NCBI GenBank assembly: GCA_001767455.1
Contig: MELC01000086.1
Location: 62,001 to 126,000, forward strand
From: Acidobacteria bacterium RIFCSPLOWO2_12_FULL_66_21
Lineage (GTDB): Bacteria; Acidobacteriota; Vicinamibacteria; Vicinamibacterales; 2-12-FULL-66-21
Length of the DNA stretch: 64,000 bases
Direction: 5' to 3'
Positions 16,504 to 25,115 of this stretch are shown piece by piece. Each line of letters starts with the position of its first letter. The stretch's first letter is position 1. The notes below the pieces were generated by a model. That model was not told the DNA's origin. It ran no database searches and worked only from the letters and a program-made list of their open reading frames with translations. The position numbers and the translations under genes were made by a program.

Positions 16504-18615
16504 CTACCAGAGATAAGTGAGGCGCAGCCACCCCGTGTGTGCCGCGTAGGGGCGGTAGACGTAACCGAGCATCAGCGTGCCCGGCATGTCGAGCCGGCTG
16601 ATGGTGGCCGGATCCATCGAGAAGTCGTTGACGGAGTACCGGTCGTAGGCGTAGACGAACCCGATGGCGACCCTCGGCGTCAGGAAGTAGCGCGCGTCGG
16701 CGGTCGCCCGCTGGAGCTCGTTCGTCACCGGCGGGAGCTGGCTCGGCGCCACAAGCGGGCTGTTCGGCGCCAGGGTGTAGCGGAACGTCGTCCTCGACCG
16801 GTTGAAGTTGTACGCGAAGCGCAGGTCTGTCTTCGGCGCGAGCTTCATGAGATCGAGGCTGGCGACGACGTTGTGCGCCTTGTCCGCGGAGTCGTCCGAC
16901 CAGTCGCGCGTCGGGTCGTTGAACTGCGCGGCATTCGCGGAGCGCGAGGTCTGCAGCGCGGCGTACTTCTCGAACGAGTACGAGAGCCCGGCGGAGACCG
17001 CCTCGTGCGGGACGAAGTCGGCCGTCACCGTGTACACGCGGTTCTCGTTGTTCCTCAGGCCGAAGCCCGTCCCGTTGTAGTCGTCCTTCCCGCGCGCCGC
17101 GGAAATCGAGAACCCGACGGCGGGTACTGGCGTGACCTGCACGAGGCCGGTGACGCGATCGCGGTTGCGGTCGGCGACGTCGTAGTGACGCATCGTGGGC
17201 TGCTCGTTTGCCTCGGTGAGCGCCCCGAGCTCGAACCCGGACCCGCGACGCACCGCGTGCTCGACAATCGCGCGCACGGTGAGCCACCCGAAGCTCGTGG
17301 CGTCGATCGACGTCCTGAAGACGTTGTCGGTCGTCGCCTCGAAGATGCGGAACGTGCGATCGACCTCTTCGCGGCCGTAGCCGACGCGAATCGCGGTGAA
17401 GGGAGCGGGCGTGAATGACGCGTCGAGGTCGATGTTGTGGCGCGTGGAGCTGATCGGCTCGCTCGTGTGGCCCGTCCCCACGTTCTGATCCATCACGACC
17501 ATGCCGGGCGAGGCCGAGAACGGCGCCGTGCGGTTGTCGAAGTCGTAGTAGCGATACCTCGCGTTGAACCACAAGAGCCGGTTCGGCCGTGACGTGAAGT
17601 TGTAGTTCATCGCCAGCGTGTTCGCCTTCGCGTCCGCGGTGGGACGCGGCAGCGACGCGGCGGCGGACACCGACGCCGAATTGATGGTGAACGGCAGGAG
17701 CTCCTGGTCCTGGTTCCAGCGGCCGACCGACACGTTGCCGGTCAGGCGGCTGCGCGCGGGCAGCTTGATCGAGGCCGCGGTGCTGATGCCGGTCATCGTG
17801 CTCGACGGGGGCAGCGAGTAGCGCCCCTGCGAGCCGGCGGTCGCGATGTCGGTGGCGCGGAGCGGGTTGTCCCAGGTGAGCGTCTCGATGTGGTTGGTGA
17901 ACCACGAGGCGTCGTACCCGATGCGCAGCATGCCCCGGGCGTTCGCCCATTCGACGCCGGCGTTCATATCGGTGGAGCGCGTGTCGATCGGCGCCGGGAG
18001 CTCCACGGCATTGCTGAAGCCGAAGGACGCGGCCATCGGCATCGAGCCCTCGCGCCTGGCGCTGCGGACGTTGACCTTCACGTCCACGTCGCGGACCGGC
18101 GTGTAGATGAACCTGAATTGCGCCGTATCGCGTCTCGAGCTGAGCTCCACCGGCGAGGCTCCGCCCACGACATCCCCGATCTTCAGGGTGCCGTCCTGGA
18201 TCGACTGCCGGAAGGTCCCGGCCAGGCGGTACTCGCCCGGTCGCGACGTCGAATACAGCGTGCGCGTGTCCCCGCTGATGAACAGCGGCACCTGGTCCCA
18301 CAGGAACAGCATCTTCACCTTGCCGTGGGCGACAAGTTCCGCCTGGTAGCGTTGATCGCGCCAGCCCACGCGGTCGGCCGACGCGGCGAACACCCAGCCG
18401 CTGCCGTTGCGTTGCAGGCGGAAGCGGTCCAGGAGCACGCCGCTGCCGAGATCGCGGAAGTGCTGCGCGCGGGCGGCATCCCCCTCGATGCTCGTGGCCC
18501 GAAAACCGATGTCGACGGACCCCGGCTGCGGCACCGGCTGCGGGGCCGGCTGCTGGGCCGCAAGCGGAGACGCGACGAGGAGCGCCGCCGTCAGGAGACC
18601 AAATCGATTGCGCAT
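16504..18615 (-). CDS. MtrB/PioB-family outer-membrane beta-barrel, copy 2
   Basis: This encodes 703 residues with a signal peptide (MRNRFGLLTAALLVASPLAAQ) and a long run of alternating amphipathic strands ending in WLRLTYLW, an aromatic C-terminus suited to barrel assembly. It is the homologue of the protein at 6152 but clearly divergent and 85 residues shorter, so the two copies are old paralogues or separately acquired. It follows the second decaheme cytochrome by 21 bases and so forms a porin-cytochrome pair with it. The family call rests on length, strand pattern and neighbours. Confidence 0.88.
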   Translation of the reverse strand: MRNRFGLLTAALLVASPLAAQQPAPQPVPQPGSVDIGFRATSIEGDAARAQHFRDLGSGVLLDRFRLQRNGSGWVFAASADRVGWRDQRYQAELVAHGKVKMLFLWDQVPLFISGDTRTLYSTSRPGEYRLAGTFRQSIQDGTLKIGDVVGGASPVELSSRRDTAQFRFIYTPVRDVDVKVNVRSARREGSMPMAASFGFSNAVELPAPIDTRSTDMNAGVEWANARGMLRIGYDASWFTNHIETLTWDNPLRATDIATAGSQGRYSLPPSSTMTGISTAASIKLPARSRLTGNVSVGRWNQDQELLPFTINSASVSAAASLPRPTADAKANTLAMNYNFTSRPNRLLWFNARYRYYDFDNRTAPFSASPGMVVMDQNVGTGHTSEPISSTRHNIDLDASFTPAPFTAIRVGYGREEVDRTFRIFEATTDNVFRTSIDATSFGWLTVRAIVEHAVRRGSGFELGALTEANEQPTMRHYDVADRNRDRVTGLVQVTPVPAVGFSISAARGKDDYNGTGFGLRNNENRVYTVTADFVPHEAVSAGLSYSFEKYAALQTSRSANAAQFNDPTRDWSDDSADKAHNVVASLDLMKLAPKTDLRFAYNFNRSRTTFRYTLAPNSPLVAPSQLPPVTNELQRATADARYFLTPRVAIGFVYAYDRYSVNDFSMDPATISRLDMPGTLMLGYVYRPYAAHTGWLRLTYLW

Positions 18616-18636
18616 GTTCGATTCCTCCGTCCGCGT

Positions 18637-19569
18637 CTACCGCTGAAAGAACTGACCCGACGGATGGTTCGATCCGTGGATGTTGGAATGACAGTTCACG
18701 CACGCGCGGCCGACGAGCCGGCTGCTCTTCGACGCGACCGCGTTCGCGTCATACACGCTCGCGGGGTGCTGCCTGTGAACATGGCAGCGCTGGCAGAGCA
18801 TCGGCGCGCGGGCGACGAGCATGCGGTCGTTCGACGAACCGTGCGGATCGTGGCAGGTCGCGCAGCTCTCCCGCGCCGGGGGGTGATCCCACAGGAACGG
18901 CCCGCGCTTCTCGGCGTGGCAGCTCGTGCAGAACTCGCTGACCGTGTTCCCCGCGCGCAGCATGCGGACGTTGGTCGAGCCGTGCTGGTTGTGGCAGCTC
19001 GTGCACTCCATCTTTCCTTCCCGCACCGGCATGTGCGACGAGCGCTGGATCTTCGCGGCCTTCTCGCGATGGCACTGTCCGCAGGTCGCGGTGACGGTTT
19101 CCTGCTTCAGTTGACCGGTCTCGGACTTCGGTGTGTGCACGCTGTGGCAGTTCACGCACGTGACGTTCCGCGCGTCGTGCATGCTGCCCTGCCACTGCGA
19201 GTGTTCTTCGCGGTTGTGGCACGTCATGCACGTCTCGCTCGCCTCGCGCGGCGTGATCTTCTTGAAGTTGCGGAGGCGGCCCTTGGCGCCGACGTCCTCG
19301 ATATGGCCGCTCCCTGGCCCGTGGCAGGTCTCGCAGGCGGAAGCGGCCGCCGGCGTGCGCGGGTCCCACGCGCGCGCGTGCGGGCTGTCCTTGTACCCCT
19401 TCGCCTGTACCTCGTGGCAGCTCATGCACTTCGCGGCGCCCACGTAGCCGGGCTTGAGCCCCGGCTGCGGCGTCTGCGCGGTGCCCGCGGTGTGCGCGGG
19501 CAGCAGCAGCAGCCCCACGGTCCCGAGGAGCAGCCCGCACATCCACGTTCCAAGCGTTCTGTTCGCCAT
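18637..19569 (-). CDS. DmsE/MtrA-type decaheme c-type cytochrome, copy 2
   Basis: This encodes 310 residues from ATG 19569 (a CGGAGA site lies upstream; an alternative start at 19596 would overlap the preceding gene). A signal peptide precedes ten heme motifs: CMSCH, CETCH, CMTCH, CVNCH, CGQCH, CTSCH, CTSCH, CATCH, CQRCH and CVNCH. The C-terminus GSNHPSGQFFQR is the same family signature as in copy 1. It should occupy the barrel encoded immediately downstream. The spacing of the first three hemes differs from copy 1 because of an insert (about residues 55-85), so the two conduits may have different potentials or partners. Confidence 0.92.
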   Translation of the reverse strand: MANRTLGTWMCGLLLGTVGLLLLPAHTAGTAQTPQPGLKPGYVGAAKCMSCHEVQAKGYKDSPHARAWDPRTPAAASACETCHGPGSGHIEDVGAKGRLRNFKKITPREASETCMTCHNREEHSQWQGSMHDARNVTCVNCHSVHTPKSETGQLKQETVTATCGQCHREKAAKIQRSSHMPVREGKMECTSCHNQHGSTNVRMLRAGNTVSEFCTSCHAEKRGPFLWDHPPARESCATCHDPHGSSNDRMLVARAPMLCQRCHVHRQHPASVYDANAVASKSSRLVGRACVNCHSNIHGSNHPSGQFFQR

Positions 19570-19586
19570 GTTCGTGTCTCCGCGGC

Positions 19587-20033
19587 TCAGCGCCATTTCG
19601 CGCCGTCCTTCTCCGGATTGAGGCTCATGAGGTATGCGATGAGATCGTCGAGCTCGCCCGGCGTCATGCGACCGCCGAAGCCCGGCATGCGGTACGGGGG
19701 ACGCGCCGCTTTGGAATCCGCTTTGCCCACCGTCGGTGTGCCCTCGATCAGCAGCTTGCGCAGTTCAGCCCGCGTGTAGCCTTCCGCCACGTAGATGACC
19801 GCCGGCACCTTGCCCTCGGTTTCGGCGTTCGGGTTGGCAAAGCCGCCGCGGCCTTCGGCCCCGTGGCAGAGGCCGCATCCGTAGCGGCGATACACCTCGC
19901 GGCCGCGCGCCCCGGGAGTGGCGTGCGCGGCCGGAGGTGCGGTGCGAACGACGGACGGCGCGGGAGGCCGCGTCAGGACGCGGACGCCGAAAGTGAGCGT
20001 GACGAGCGTCACCGCTGCGATCGCTCGAACCAT
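19587..20033 (-). CDS. Monoheme cytochrome c, first gene of the operon
   Basis: This encodes 148 residues with an N-terminal hydrophobic segment (signal or anchor) and a class I cytochrome c domain: heme motif CGLCH in RRYGCGLCHGAEGRGG, and MPGFGGRM about 65 residues later providing the axial Met, then a terminal helix DDLIAYLMSLNP. It is the promoter-proximal gene; the operon promoter must lie in the 190 bases upstream, next to a short-repeat tract and a receptor pseudogene. It stops 17 bases before the decaheme start. Likely a periplasmic electron carrier. Confidence 0.9.
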   Translation of the reverse strand: MVRAIAAVTLVTLTFGVRVLTRPPAPSVVRTAPPAAHATPGARGREVYRRYGCGLCHGAEGRGGFANPNAETEGKVPAVIYVAEGYTRAELRKLLIEGTPTVGKADSKAARPPYRMPGFGGRMTPGELDDLIAYLMSLNPEKDGAKWR

Positions 20034-20094
20034 GCCCGCACTATGACCGGGGAGAATGAAGGAACGATGAAAGTCCGGTTAAGAGGGGTTTCAC

Positions 20095-20175
20095 GAATTG
20101 CAGATTGCCGATTGCAGGTTGCCGATTGGGGGATTGTCGATTGGGGATTGCCGATCGACGCATTGTCGGACTGCC
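20095..20175. repeat. GATTGCCGATTG-type short repeat tract
   Basis: Degenerate words such as GATTGCCGATT, GGGGATTGTCGATT and GGGGATTGCCGATCG are repeated about eight times. The same word family occurs at 27.5, 47.0-47.2 and 54.1 kb. It sits in the promoter region of the cytochrome operon. Confidence 0.8.
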
Positions 20176-20226
20176 GATTGGCGAGGCCGCGCTCCGAGCC
20201 CCGAGCGCCCGGAGGACCTTACCGAT

Positions 20227-21207
20227 TTACCATGTGATGCGCCAAACGATCTGGCCGAGGCGGCCGCCGGGGTCGTTGACGTCGACGCCGGTGTCGCGGT
20301 AGGCGCTCGTCACCTGGAAGATCGAGGACCCCGAGCCGGGGTTGAACGCCGGGTTGAAGTTGACGTTGTCGAACAGGTTCATGAACTCGATGCTGATCTC
20401 GGCGGTCAGGTGGCCCGGCAGCGACACGCGCTTGCTGCCGCGCAGGTCGAACCGCACGAAGGTCGGCCCGTTGATCACGATCTGGCGCGGCGCAGCCGCA
20501 GTCGCCGGGATAGAGCGCCACGCAGTCGGCCGTGCTCGCCGGCGCGATATAGCGGCCGTCGGGAACGCCGAGAGCGCCGGAGCCGCTCGCCGACGTCGGG
20601 TCGACGCTGAAGGCCCGCCGCGTGTGTTCAGGATGATGTCGTCGGGCATGATCAGGATGATCGCCGCGCCCGTCGTCGGGTTCTGCGAACGCCCACCTTG
20701 AACGCCTTCTGCAGGTCGTCCTTCGTCATGCCGACCAGCCGGACGCCGTCGACCGAAAGTTCTGAATCTGCACCCGGCCCGTTCCCGACAATTCCCATCC
20801 GCCCACGATGGTGTTCCAGAACGAGTTCATGTTGCCGCCGAACCTGTGGCCGCGGCCGATCGGCAGGCCGTACGTCCAGTTCGTGCGAAACGCATGCGGC
20901 ACCCCCGCATCCTCGATGAAGAAGCGAGGCTGGTGGATCGTTTCGAGCGAGGTGCCGAACCGCCTGGCGAAGGTATAGCTGGCATTCACGAGCAGGCCGC
21001 GCGAGAGCCGGCGGCGACCACGTGCTCGACGGTGCCCGTGGCATTGTTCTTGACCTCGATTGTCGCGCCGGGGATCACGCCCCCGTCACGATCGATGACC
21101 GATCCGGTGAGAGAGGCGGCCGTGCCGCCGCCCTGTGCGAGGACCGGCGCGGCCAGGAGCAGCGCCAGTAACGGGAGCATCCACGAGAGTCTGGACAGGT
21201 GTCGCAT
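20227..21207 (-). pseudogene. TonB-dependent receptor pseudogene with large internal deletion
   Basis: The first 62 or so codons from ATG 21207 (signal peptide, ASLTGSVIDRDGGVIPG, KNNATGTVEHVV) match the intact receptor at 36790-40653. The sequence then jumps near 21010 straight to a segment equivalent to about residue 1060 of that receptor (VNASYTFARRFGTSLETIHQ), losing roughly 3 kb, and continues to the shared C-terminus (GGRLGQIVWRITW). Several small indels follow, for example two extra bases in GTGTGTT near 20620 and extra bases near 20495, so no frame stays open. Nucleotide identity to the intact copy remains very high, so the decay looks recent. It lies downstream of the PQQ dehydrogenase. 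Confidence 0.93.
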
Positions 21208-21325
21208 GAGTCTTCGTCCTCCTTCCCGATTTCCATCGGAGACGAGACATCGACGAACGCCGCCGCGGCGTTTGAGGTTGTGAGGGTAGTCGGCCTCCTC
21301 GGCCGCCGTCGCCAGCTACGGCGCG

Positions 21326-23551
21326 TCAGGACCCCGGCTTGCCGCCGGGCAGCGCCAGGGCGACGAGCGAGGTGTTCGCGCCGCCGCCGGTGGCGAACAC
21401 GATGTACTGCTTGCCCTTGTGCATGAACGTCATGGGGACGGCGGTCGTCTTCGAGGGAATCGGCACCGCGCCGAGCTGTTTCCCGGTGGCCTTGTCCACC
21501 GCGTAGAGCTGCGGCTCGACTTTCGGCGGGCCGCCGCTGCGGCCGGTGCCGTAGATCACCAGCGTCTTGGTCGTGATGACCTGCGCGTGGCCGCGCGTCG
21601 GGGGCGCCGGCGGGAGCTTCACGTCCTTGAACAGCGGATCCTCGGACGTGACGGGCACGAGCTGGCCGCCGTTCGGGGTCCACCACGCCTTGGCGCCGGT
21701 GCTCATGTCGTACGCGGTAATGCCGCCAAGCTGCTTCGGCTTCATGATCGACACGCCGCCCAGCGTGGTGCCGCCCCCGCGGCGCTCGAATCCGCCGACC
21801 GGCCCCACCGGCTTCTTGTACCCGGGCGGCGGCGCCGGCGCGCCGAGCTGCCCGCAGCTGTCGTGCACCGAGCTGTAGCGGAACTCGGAGCACGGGTCCT
21901 TCTGCACGGTCGCGGTGCTCAGACCTGACTGGGCGGCGACGTAGAGTTTTCCGGTCGTCGGATCGACCGTTGCCCCGCCATCGATATTGACGCCGCCGCT
22001 CGCGCCCGGCGCATACCAGGAGCACCTGTATCCGCTCGGCGCCGTGCCGTCGCCCGGCGACGGCGGAATGAAGTACGGCCCCATGCGGCACGCCTTCGCG
22101 AGCTTCAGCGCCGCCTCCTTGATCGCGGGCGTGTAGTCGATCAGGTCCTCCTCGACGAGTCCCTGCTGCGCGTACGGCGCCGGCTTCGACGGGATCGGCT
22201 GCGTCTTCGCCGCGACCTCGCCGGCGACTTCGCTCTGCAGCACCGGCGTCTCGACGATCGGCCAGATTTCCTTGCCGGTTACGCGGTCGAACACGTACAG
22301 CCATCCCTGCTTCGTGCTCTGCGCGACGATCTTTCGCGGCGTGCCGTCGATCGTGACGTCGAGCAGATTCGGCGCCATCGGCGCGTCGTAGTCCCAGATG
22401 TCGTGATGCACCATCTGGAAGTGCCACTTCTTCTTGCCGGTCTTCACGTCGAGCGCGACGAGGCTGGTGCCGTACAGGTTGTCGCCCGGCCGGTGACCGC
22501 CGTACTCGTCCATCAGCGGCATGCCGACGGGAATGTAGACGATGCCGAGCTCCGGATCCGCGGAATACGGCGCCCAGGCGTCAACCTTGCCGACGCCGGG
22601 CGTGCCCGGCTTCGTGCCGTTGAGCCAGGTCTCGGCGCCCGGCTCGCCGGGTTCCGGGATCAGGTTGAACTTCCAGAGCTGCCTGCCCGTGTGCACGTCG
22701 AACCCGCGGATGTAGCTCGGAAGATTCCGCAGGCGGATCGGGTAGTAGCCGTGAATGTGGGAGTTGCCGACGACGATCACGTCGTTGACGACGATCGCCG
22801 GGGAGCTGGCCGCGAGCTGGCCGAGCGCGGGGTCGATGCCGACCGTGCCGTCAGCGCCGGTCTTCGTCTTCTCGTCCCACGTTTCTCCTGGTCGCGCCTT
22901 CCTTGCGGGCGCCGCATCGCTGATGATGAGCGAACCCGTATCGTCCACGGCAAGCGGAACGAGCGGAAATCCGAGGCCGTCCATGAGATCGACAATGCCG
23001 TCCTTGCCGAACTTCGGGTCGGGGATCCCGGTCTTCGCGTCGAGCGATGCGAGGTGGTATCCGGGCGTGACCACGATGACGCGCTCGTCCTTCCCGTCGG
23101 TCCAGTAGGCCGGCCCGCGGCCGGAGAACCGGCGCGGGGCCTTCTGCCAGCGGATCCCTTCGTTCAGCCGCCACATCCACAGCGTCTCGCCGTTCTCCGG
23201 ATCGATCGCCGCGGCAATCCGCCGCGTCGTCGCCACCGTGAACAGGCGGCCGTTGGCGTAGAGCGGCGTGGTCCGATAGTACTCGTCGCTGCCGAACGCG
23301 CCGGCGTTCCATTGCCAGGCGAGCTTCAGCGCGCCGAAGTTCGACGCGTCGATCTGATCGAGGGGGGAGTAGCGCGTGCTCCAGGCGTCGCCTCCCCAGT
23401 ATCGCCATTCGCCCGGTTTGTTGCCGCGCGCGAGGTCCGGTTGACGGTCGCCAGGCTGCTGGTCCGCCCGCGGCGTGAACGCCGCGAGGGCGATCAGCCC
23501 GAGACCCAGAGCAGCGGTTGCGGTGCGCCGGACGGTGTGGCGGTGCGGCAT
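21326..23551 (-). CDS. PQQ-dependent dehydrogenase (quinoprotein, eight-bladed propeller)
   Basis: This encodes 741 residues with a signal peptide (cleavage near AAFTPRA). The start region GEWRYWGGDAWSTRYSPLDQI is the usual N-terminal blade of quinoprotein glucose/alcohol dehydrogenases, and later blades carry tryptophan-docking motifs such as GWLYVFDRVTGKEIW and AYDMSTGAKAWW. It lacks a C-terminal cytochrome domain; a separate cytochrome c gene lies 22 bases upstream, which can serve as electron acceptor. It would oxidise a sugar or alcohol in the periplasm using PQQ. A Pro- and Gly-rich insertion with two cysteines (near residues 590-620) is unusual. No pqq biosynthesis genes are in the window. 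The substrate cannot be predicted. Confidence 0.9.
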   Translation of the reverse strand: MPHRHTVRRTATAALGLGLIALAAFTPRADQQPGDRQPDLARGNKPGEWRYWGGDAWSTRYSPLDQIDASNFGALKLAWQWNAGAFGSDEYYRTTPLYANGRLFTVATTRRIAAAIDPENGETLWMWRLNEGIRWQKAPRRFSGRGPAYWTDGKDERVIVVTPGYHLASLDAKTGIPDPKFGKDGIVDLMDGLGFPLVPLAVDDTGSLIISDAAPARKARPGETWDEKTKTGADGTVGIDPALGQLAASSPAIVVNDVIVVGNSHIHGYYPIRLRNLPSYIRGFDVHTGRQLWKFNLIPEPGEPGAETWLNGTKPGTPGVGKVDAWAPYSADPELGIVYIPVGMPLMDEYGGHRPGDNLYGTSLVALDVKTGKKKWHFQMVHHDIWDYDAPMAPNLLDVTIDGTPRKIVAQSTKQGWLYVFDRVTGKEIWPIVETPVLQSEVAGEVAAKTQPIPSKPAPYAQQGLVEEDLIDYTPAIKEAALKLAKACRMGPYFIPPSPGDGTAPSGYRCSWYAPGASGGVNIDGGATVDPTTGKLYVAAQSGLSTATVQKDPCSEFRYSSVHDSCGQLGAPAPPPGYKKPVGPVGGFERRGGGTTLGGVSIMKPKQLGGITAYDMSTGAKAWWTPNGGQLVPVTSEDPLFKDVKLPPAPPTRGHAQVITTKTLVIYGTGRSGGPPKVEPQLYAVDKATGKQLGAVPIPSKTTAVPMTFMHKGKQYIVFATGGGANTSLVALALPGGKPGS

Positions 23552-23573
23552 CTTGCTTCCTCCTGGTTCCTGC

Positions 23574-23993
23574 TCACTTCGCCGTGGGGATCGAGATCCG
23601 GATTCGCTTGAGCGCCTTCACGTCGGCGGGGAGATCCTGCTTGCCAGCCGGCACGCCGTTGATCTTCAGGAGATAGGCAATCACCTGCGCGTATTCTTCC
23701 GGCTCCAGGCTGCCCGGCTCCAGTTTCGGCATCGACGCCTTCAGGAACTGGAAGAAGTCCGAGGCCAGAGACCCGTTCCATTTTTCCCTGAACGCCGGCG
23801 CCGTGTACGTGCCGGCCGGGTGACACGCGACGCAGATGCTCATGTAGGTCTGCTCGCCGCGCGCCGCCTGCGCCGTCGTGTACACGCCGGTTGACGACGA
23901 GATGATCTTCGTTGGGGCCTGCGCCGCGCCGCTGGCGATCGCGACTGCCAGCACCAGGCCGGCGACAGTGAGAAGCCGGGTCGTGGGGATCAT
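23574..23993 (-). CDS. Monoheme cytochrome c partner of the PQQ dehydrogenase
   Basis: This encodes 139 residues with a signal peptide (cleavage near ASGAAQA) and one heme motif, CVACH, in YMSICVACHPAG, with downstream methionine (SMPKLEPG) and a terminal helix (EYAQVIAYLLKING), a class I cytochrome c. ATG 23993 overlaps the propeller gene's stop as ATGA. The PQQ dehydrogenase starts 22 bases downstream, so this is its probable electron acceptor. The 233-residue frame starting at 24275 is an overextension. Confidence 0.9.
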   Translation of the reverse strand: MIPTTRLLTVAGLVLAVAIASGAAQAPTKIISSSTGVYTTAQAARGEQTYMSICVACHPAGTYTAPAFREKWNGSLASDFFQFLKASMPKLEPGSLEPEEYAQVIAYLLKINGVPAGKQDLPADVKALKRIRISIPTAK

Positions 23994-25018
23994 TTGACGT
24001 ACTTCTTCAGCGCTCTCGGTCCGACTTCGGCGCCGTAGATGTTGCCCGCGGCGTCGGCCGCGACGCCCTCCGCCGCGCTGGTGTTGGTCGCCTTCTCGTT
24101 GGGATCGGGAATGAAGGCGATCACCTTCCCGTCGCTCACGCTGCCGACCCGGATCCCGCGCTTCCAGTCCGTCCGGTCGCGCGCGCCGCCCACCGATCCC
24201 GACTCCGAGTCGGCGACGTAAATCATGTCGTTCCTGTCGATGTAGATCCCGCTCGGCCGGCTGAATTGACGCCACTCCTCGAGGAACCGCCCGTCGCGGT
24301 CGAGAATCTGGATCCGGTTGTTGCTCCGATCGGCGACGAACAGCCGTCCCTTCGCGTCGAACGCGAGGCCGTGCGGCTGATCGAACTCCACCGGACCGGT
24401 GCCCTTCCTGCCGAACTCGCGAAGGTACTTTCCGTCCTTGTCGAACAGCACGATGCGCGCGTTGTCGCCGCCGTGCCCTTCGGCGACGTAAATCGTGCCG
24501 TCGGGTCCGACGACGAGGTCGTTCGGCTGAAAGAAGCCGGCGGCGCCGGTGCCGCCGCCCGCCGCGCCGAGCGTCATCAGCAGCGTCCCGTCGCGGCTGA
24601 ACTTGAAGACCTGATGTCCCTTCTTGTTCTCGGTCGAGTACGGCCGTCCGCGGCCGGTGCAGGCGCAGTCGGTGACCCAGACGCTGCCGTCCCGCCCGAC
24701 GAATATTCCATGCGGGGAGAGGATGTAGCCCGCGCCGAAGCTCTTGACGAGGGTCCCTTCGGCGTCGAAGCGGAGGACGGGATCCAGCCTGGACTCGACG
24801 CAGTCGTTCGCCCCGCAGCGCTCGGCGACCCAGACGGACCGTCCGTCGGGGTCGATTTCGACGGCGCTCGTCGCGCCCCAGACCCGCCCGTCGGGCATTT
24901 TCGCCCAGCCCTCGACGGTGCGATAGGGATTCGGCTGGGCGGCCGTGAGCGTCGCGGCGCCAAGCACAGCAGTTAGGGCGAGCGCGACCCGCCGGCGCCC
25001 GGGTGTCCTCAAGGCCAT
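23990..25018 (-). CDS. Exported NHL-repeat beta-propeller protein
   Basis: This encodes 342 residues from ATG 25018 with a signal peptide (cleavage near TLTAAQ). Repeated blades contain the NHL-type pattern, for example SPHGIFVGRDGSVWVTD, QPHGLAFDAKGRLFVAD and NRIQILDRDG, as in six-bladed propellers related to the peptidyl-alpha-hydroxyglycine lyase group. It is first of a coupled three-gene operon (propeller, cytochrome c, PQQ dehydrogenase). Cysteine pairs (CGANDC, CAC) may form disulfides in the periplasm. An enzymatic or scaffold role cannot be distinguished. Confidence 0.85.
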   Translation of the reverse strand: MALRTPGRRRVALALTAVLGAATLTAAQPNPYRTVEGWAKMPDGRVWGATSAVEIDPDGRSVWVAERCGANDCVESRLDPVLRFDAEGTLVKSFGAGYILSPHGIFVGRDGSVWVTDCACTGRGRPYSTENKKGHQVFKFSRDGTLLMTLGAAGGGTGAAGFFQPNDLVVGPDGTIYVAEGHGGDNARIVLFDKDGKYLREFGRKGTGPVEFDQPHGLAFDAKGRLFVADRSNNRIQILDRDGRFLEEWRQFSRPSGIYIDRNDMIYVADSESGSVGGARDRTDWKRGIRVGSVSDGKVIAFIPDPNEKATNTSAAEGVAADAAGNIYGAEVGPRALKKYVK

Positions 25019-25115
25019 AGTGCCGCGTAATCTAGCACGGCCGGGCCCGCAAGAGATCGTGTTTGACGTGCCCCCAGCCTGAGGTACAATCGCGCCCCTG
25101 CCGAAGGAGGCTGCC

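Noticed and set aside
17890-19779. A 629-codon plus-strand frame opposite the porin and decaheme genes
   Set aside because: Antisense shadow across two well-supported genes and their junction.
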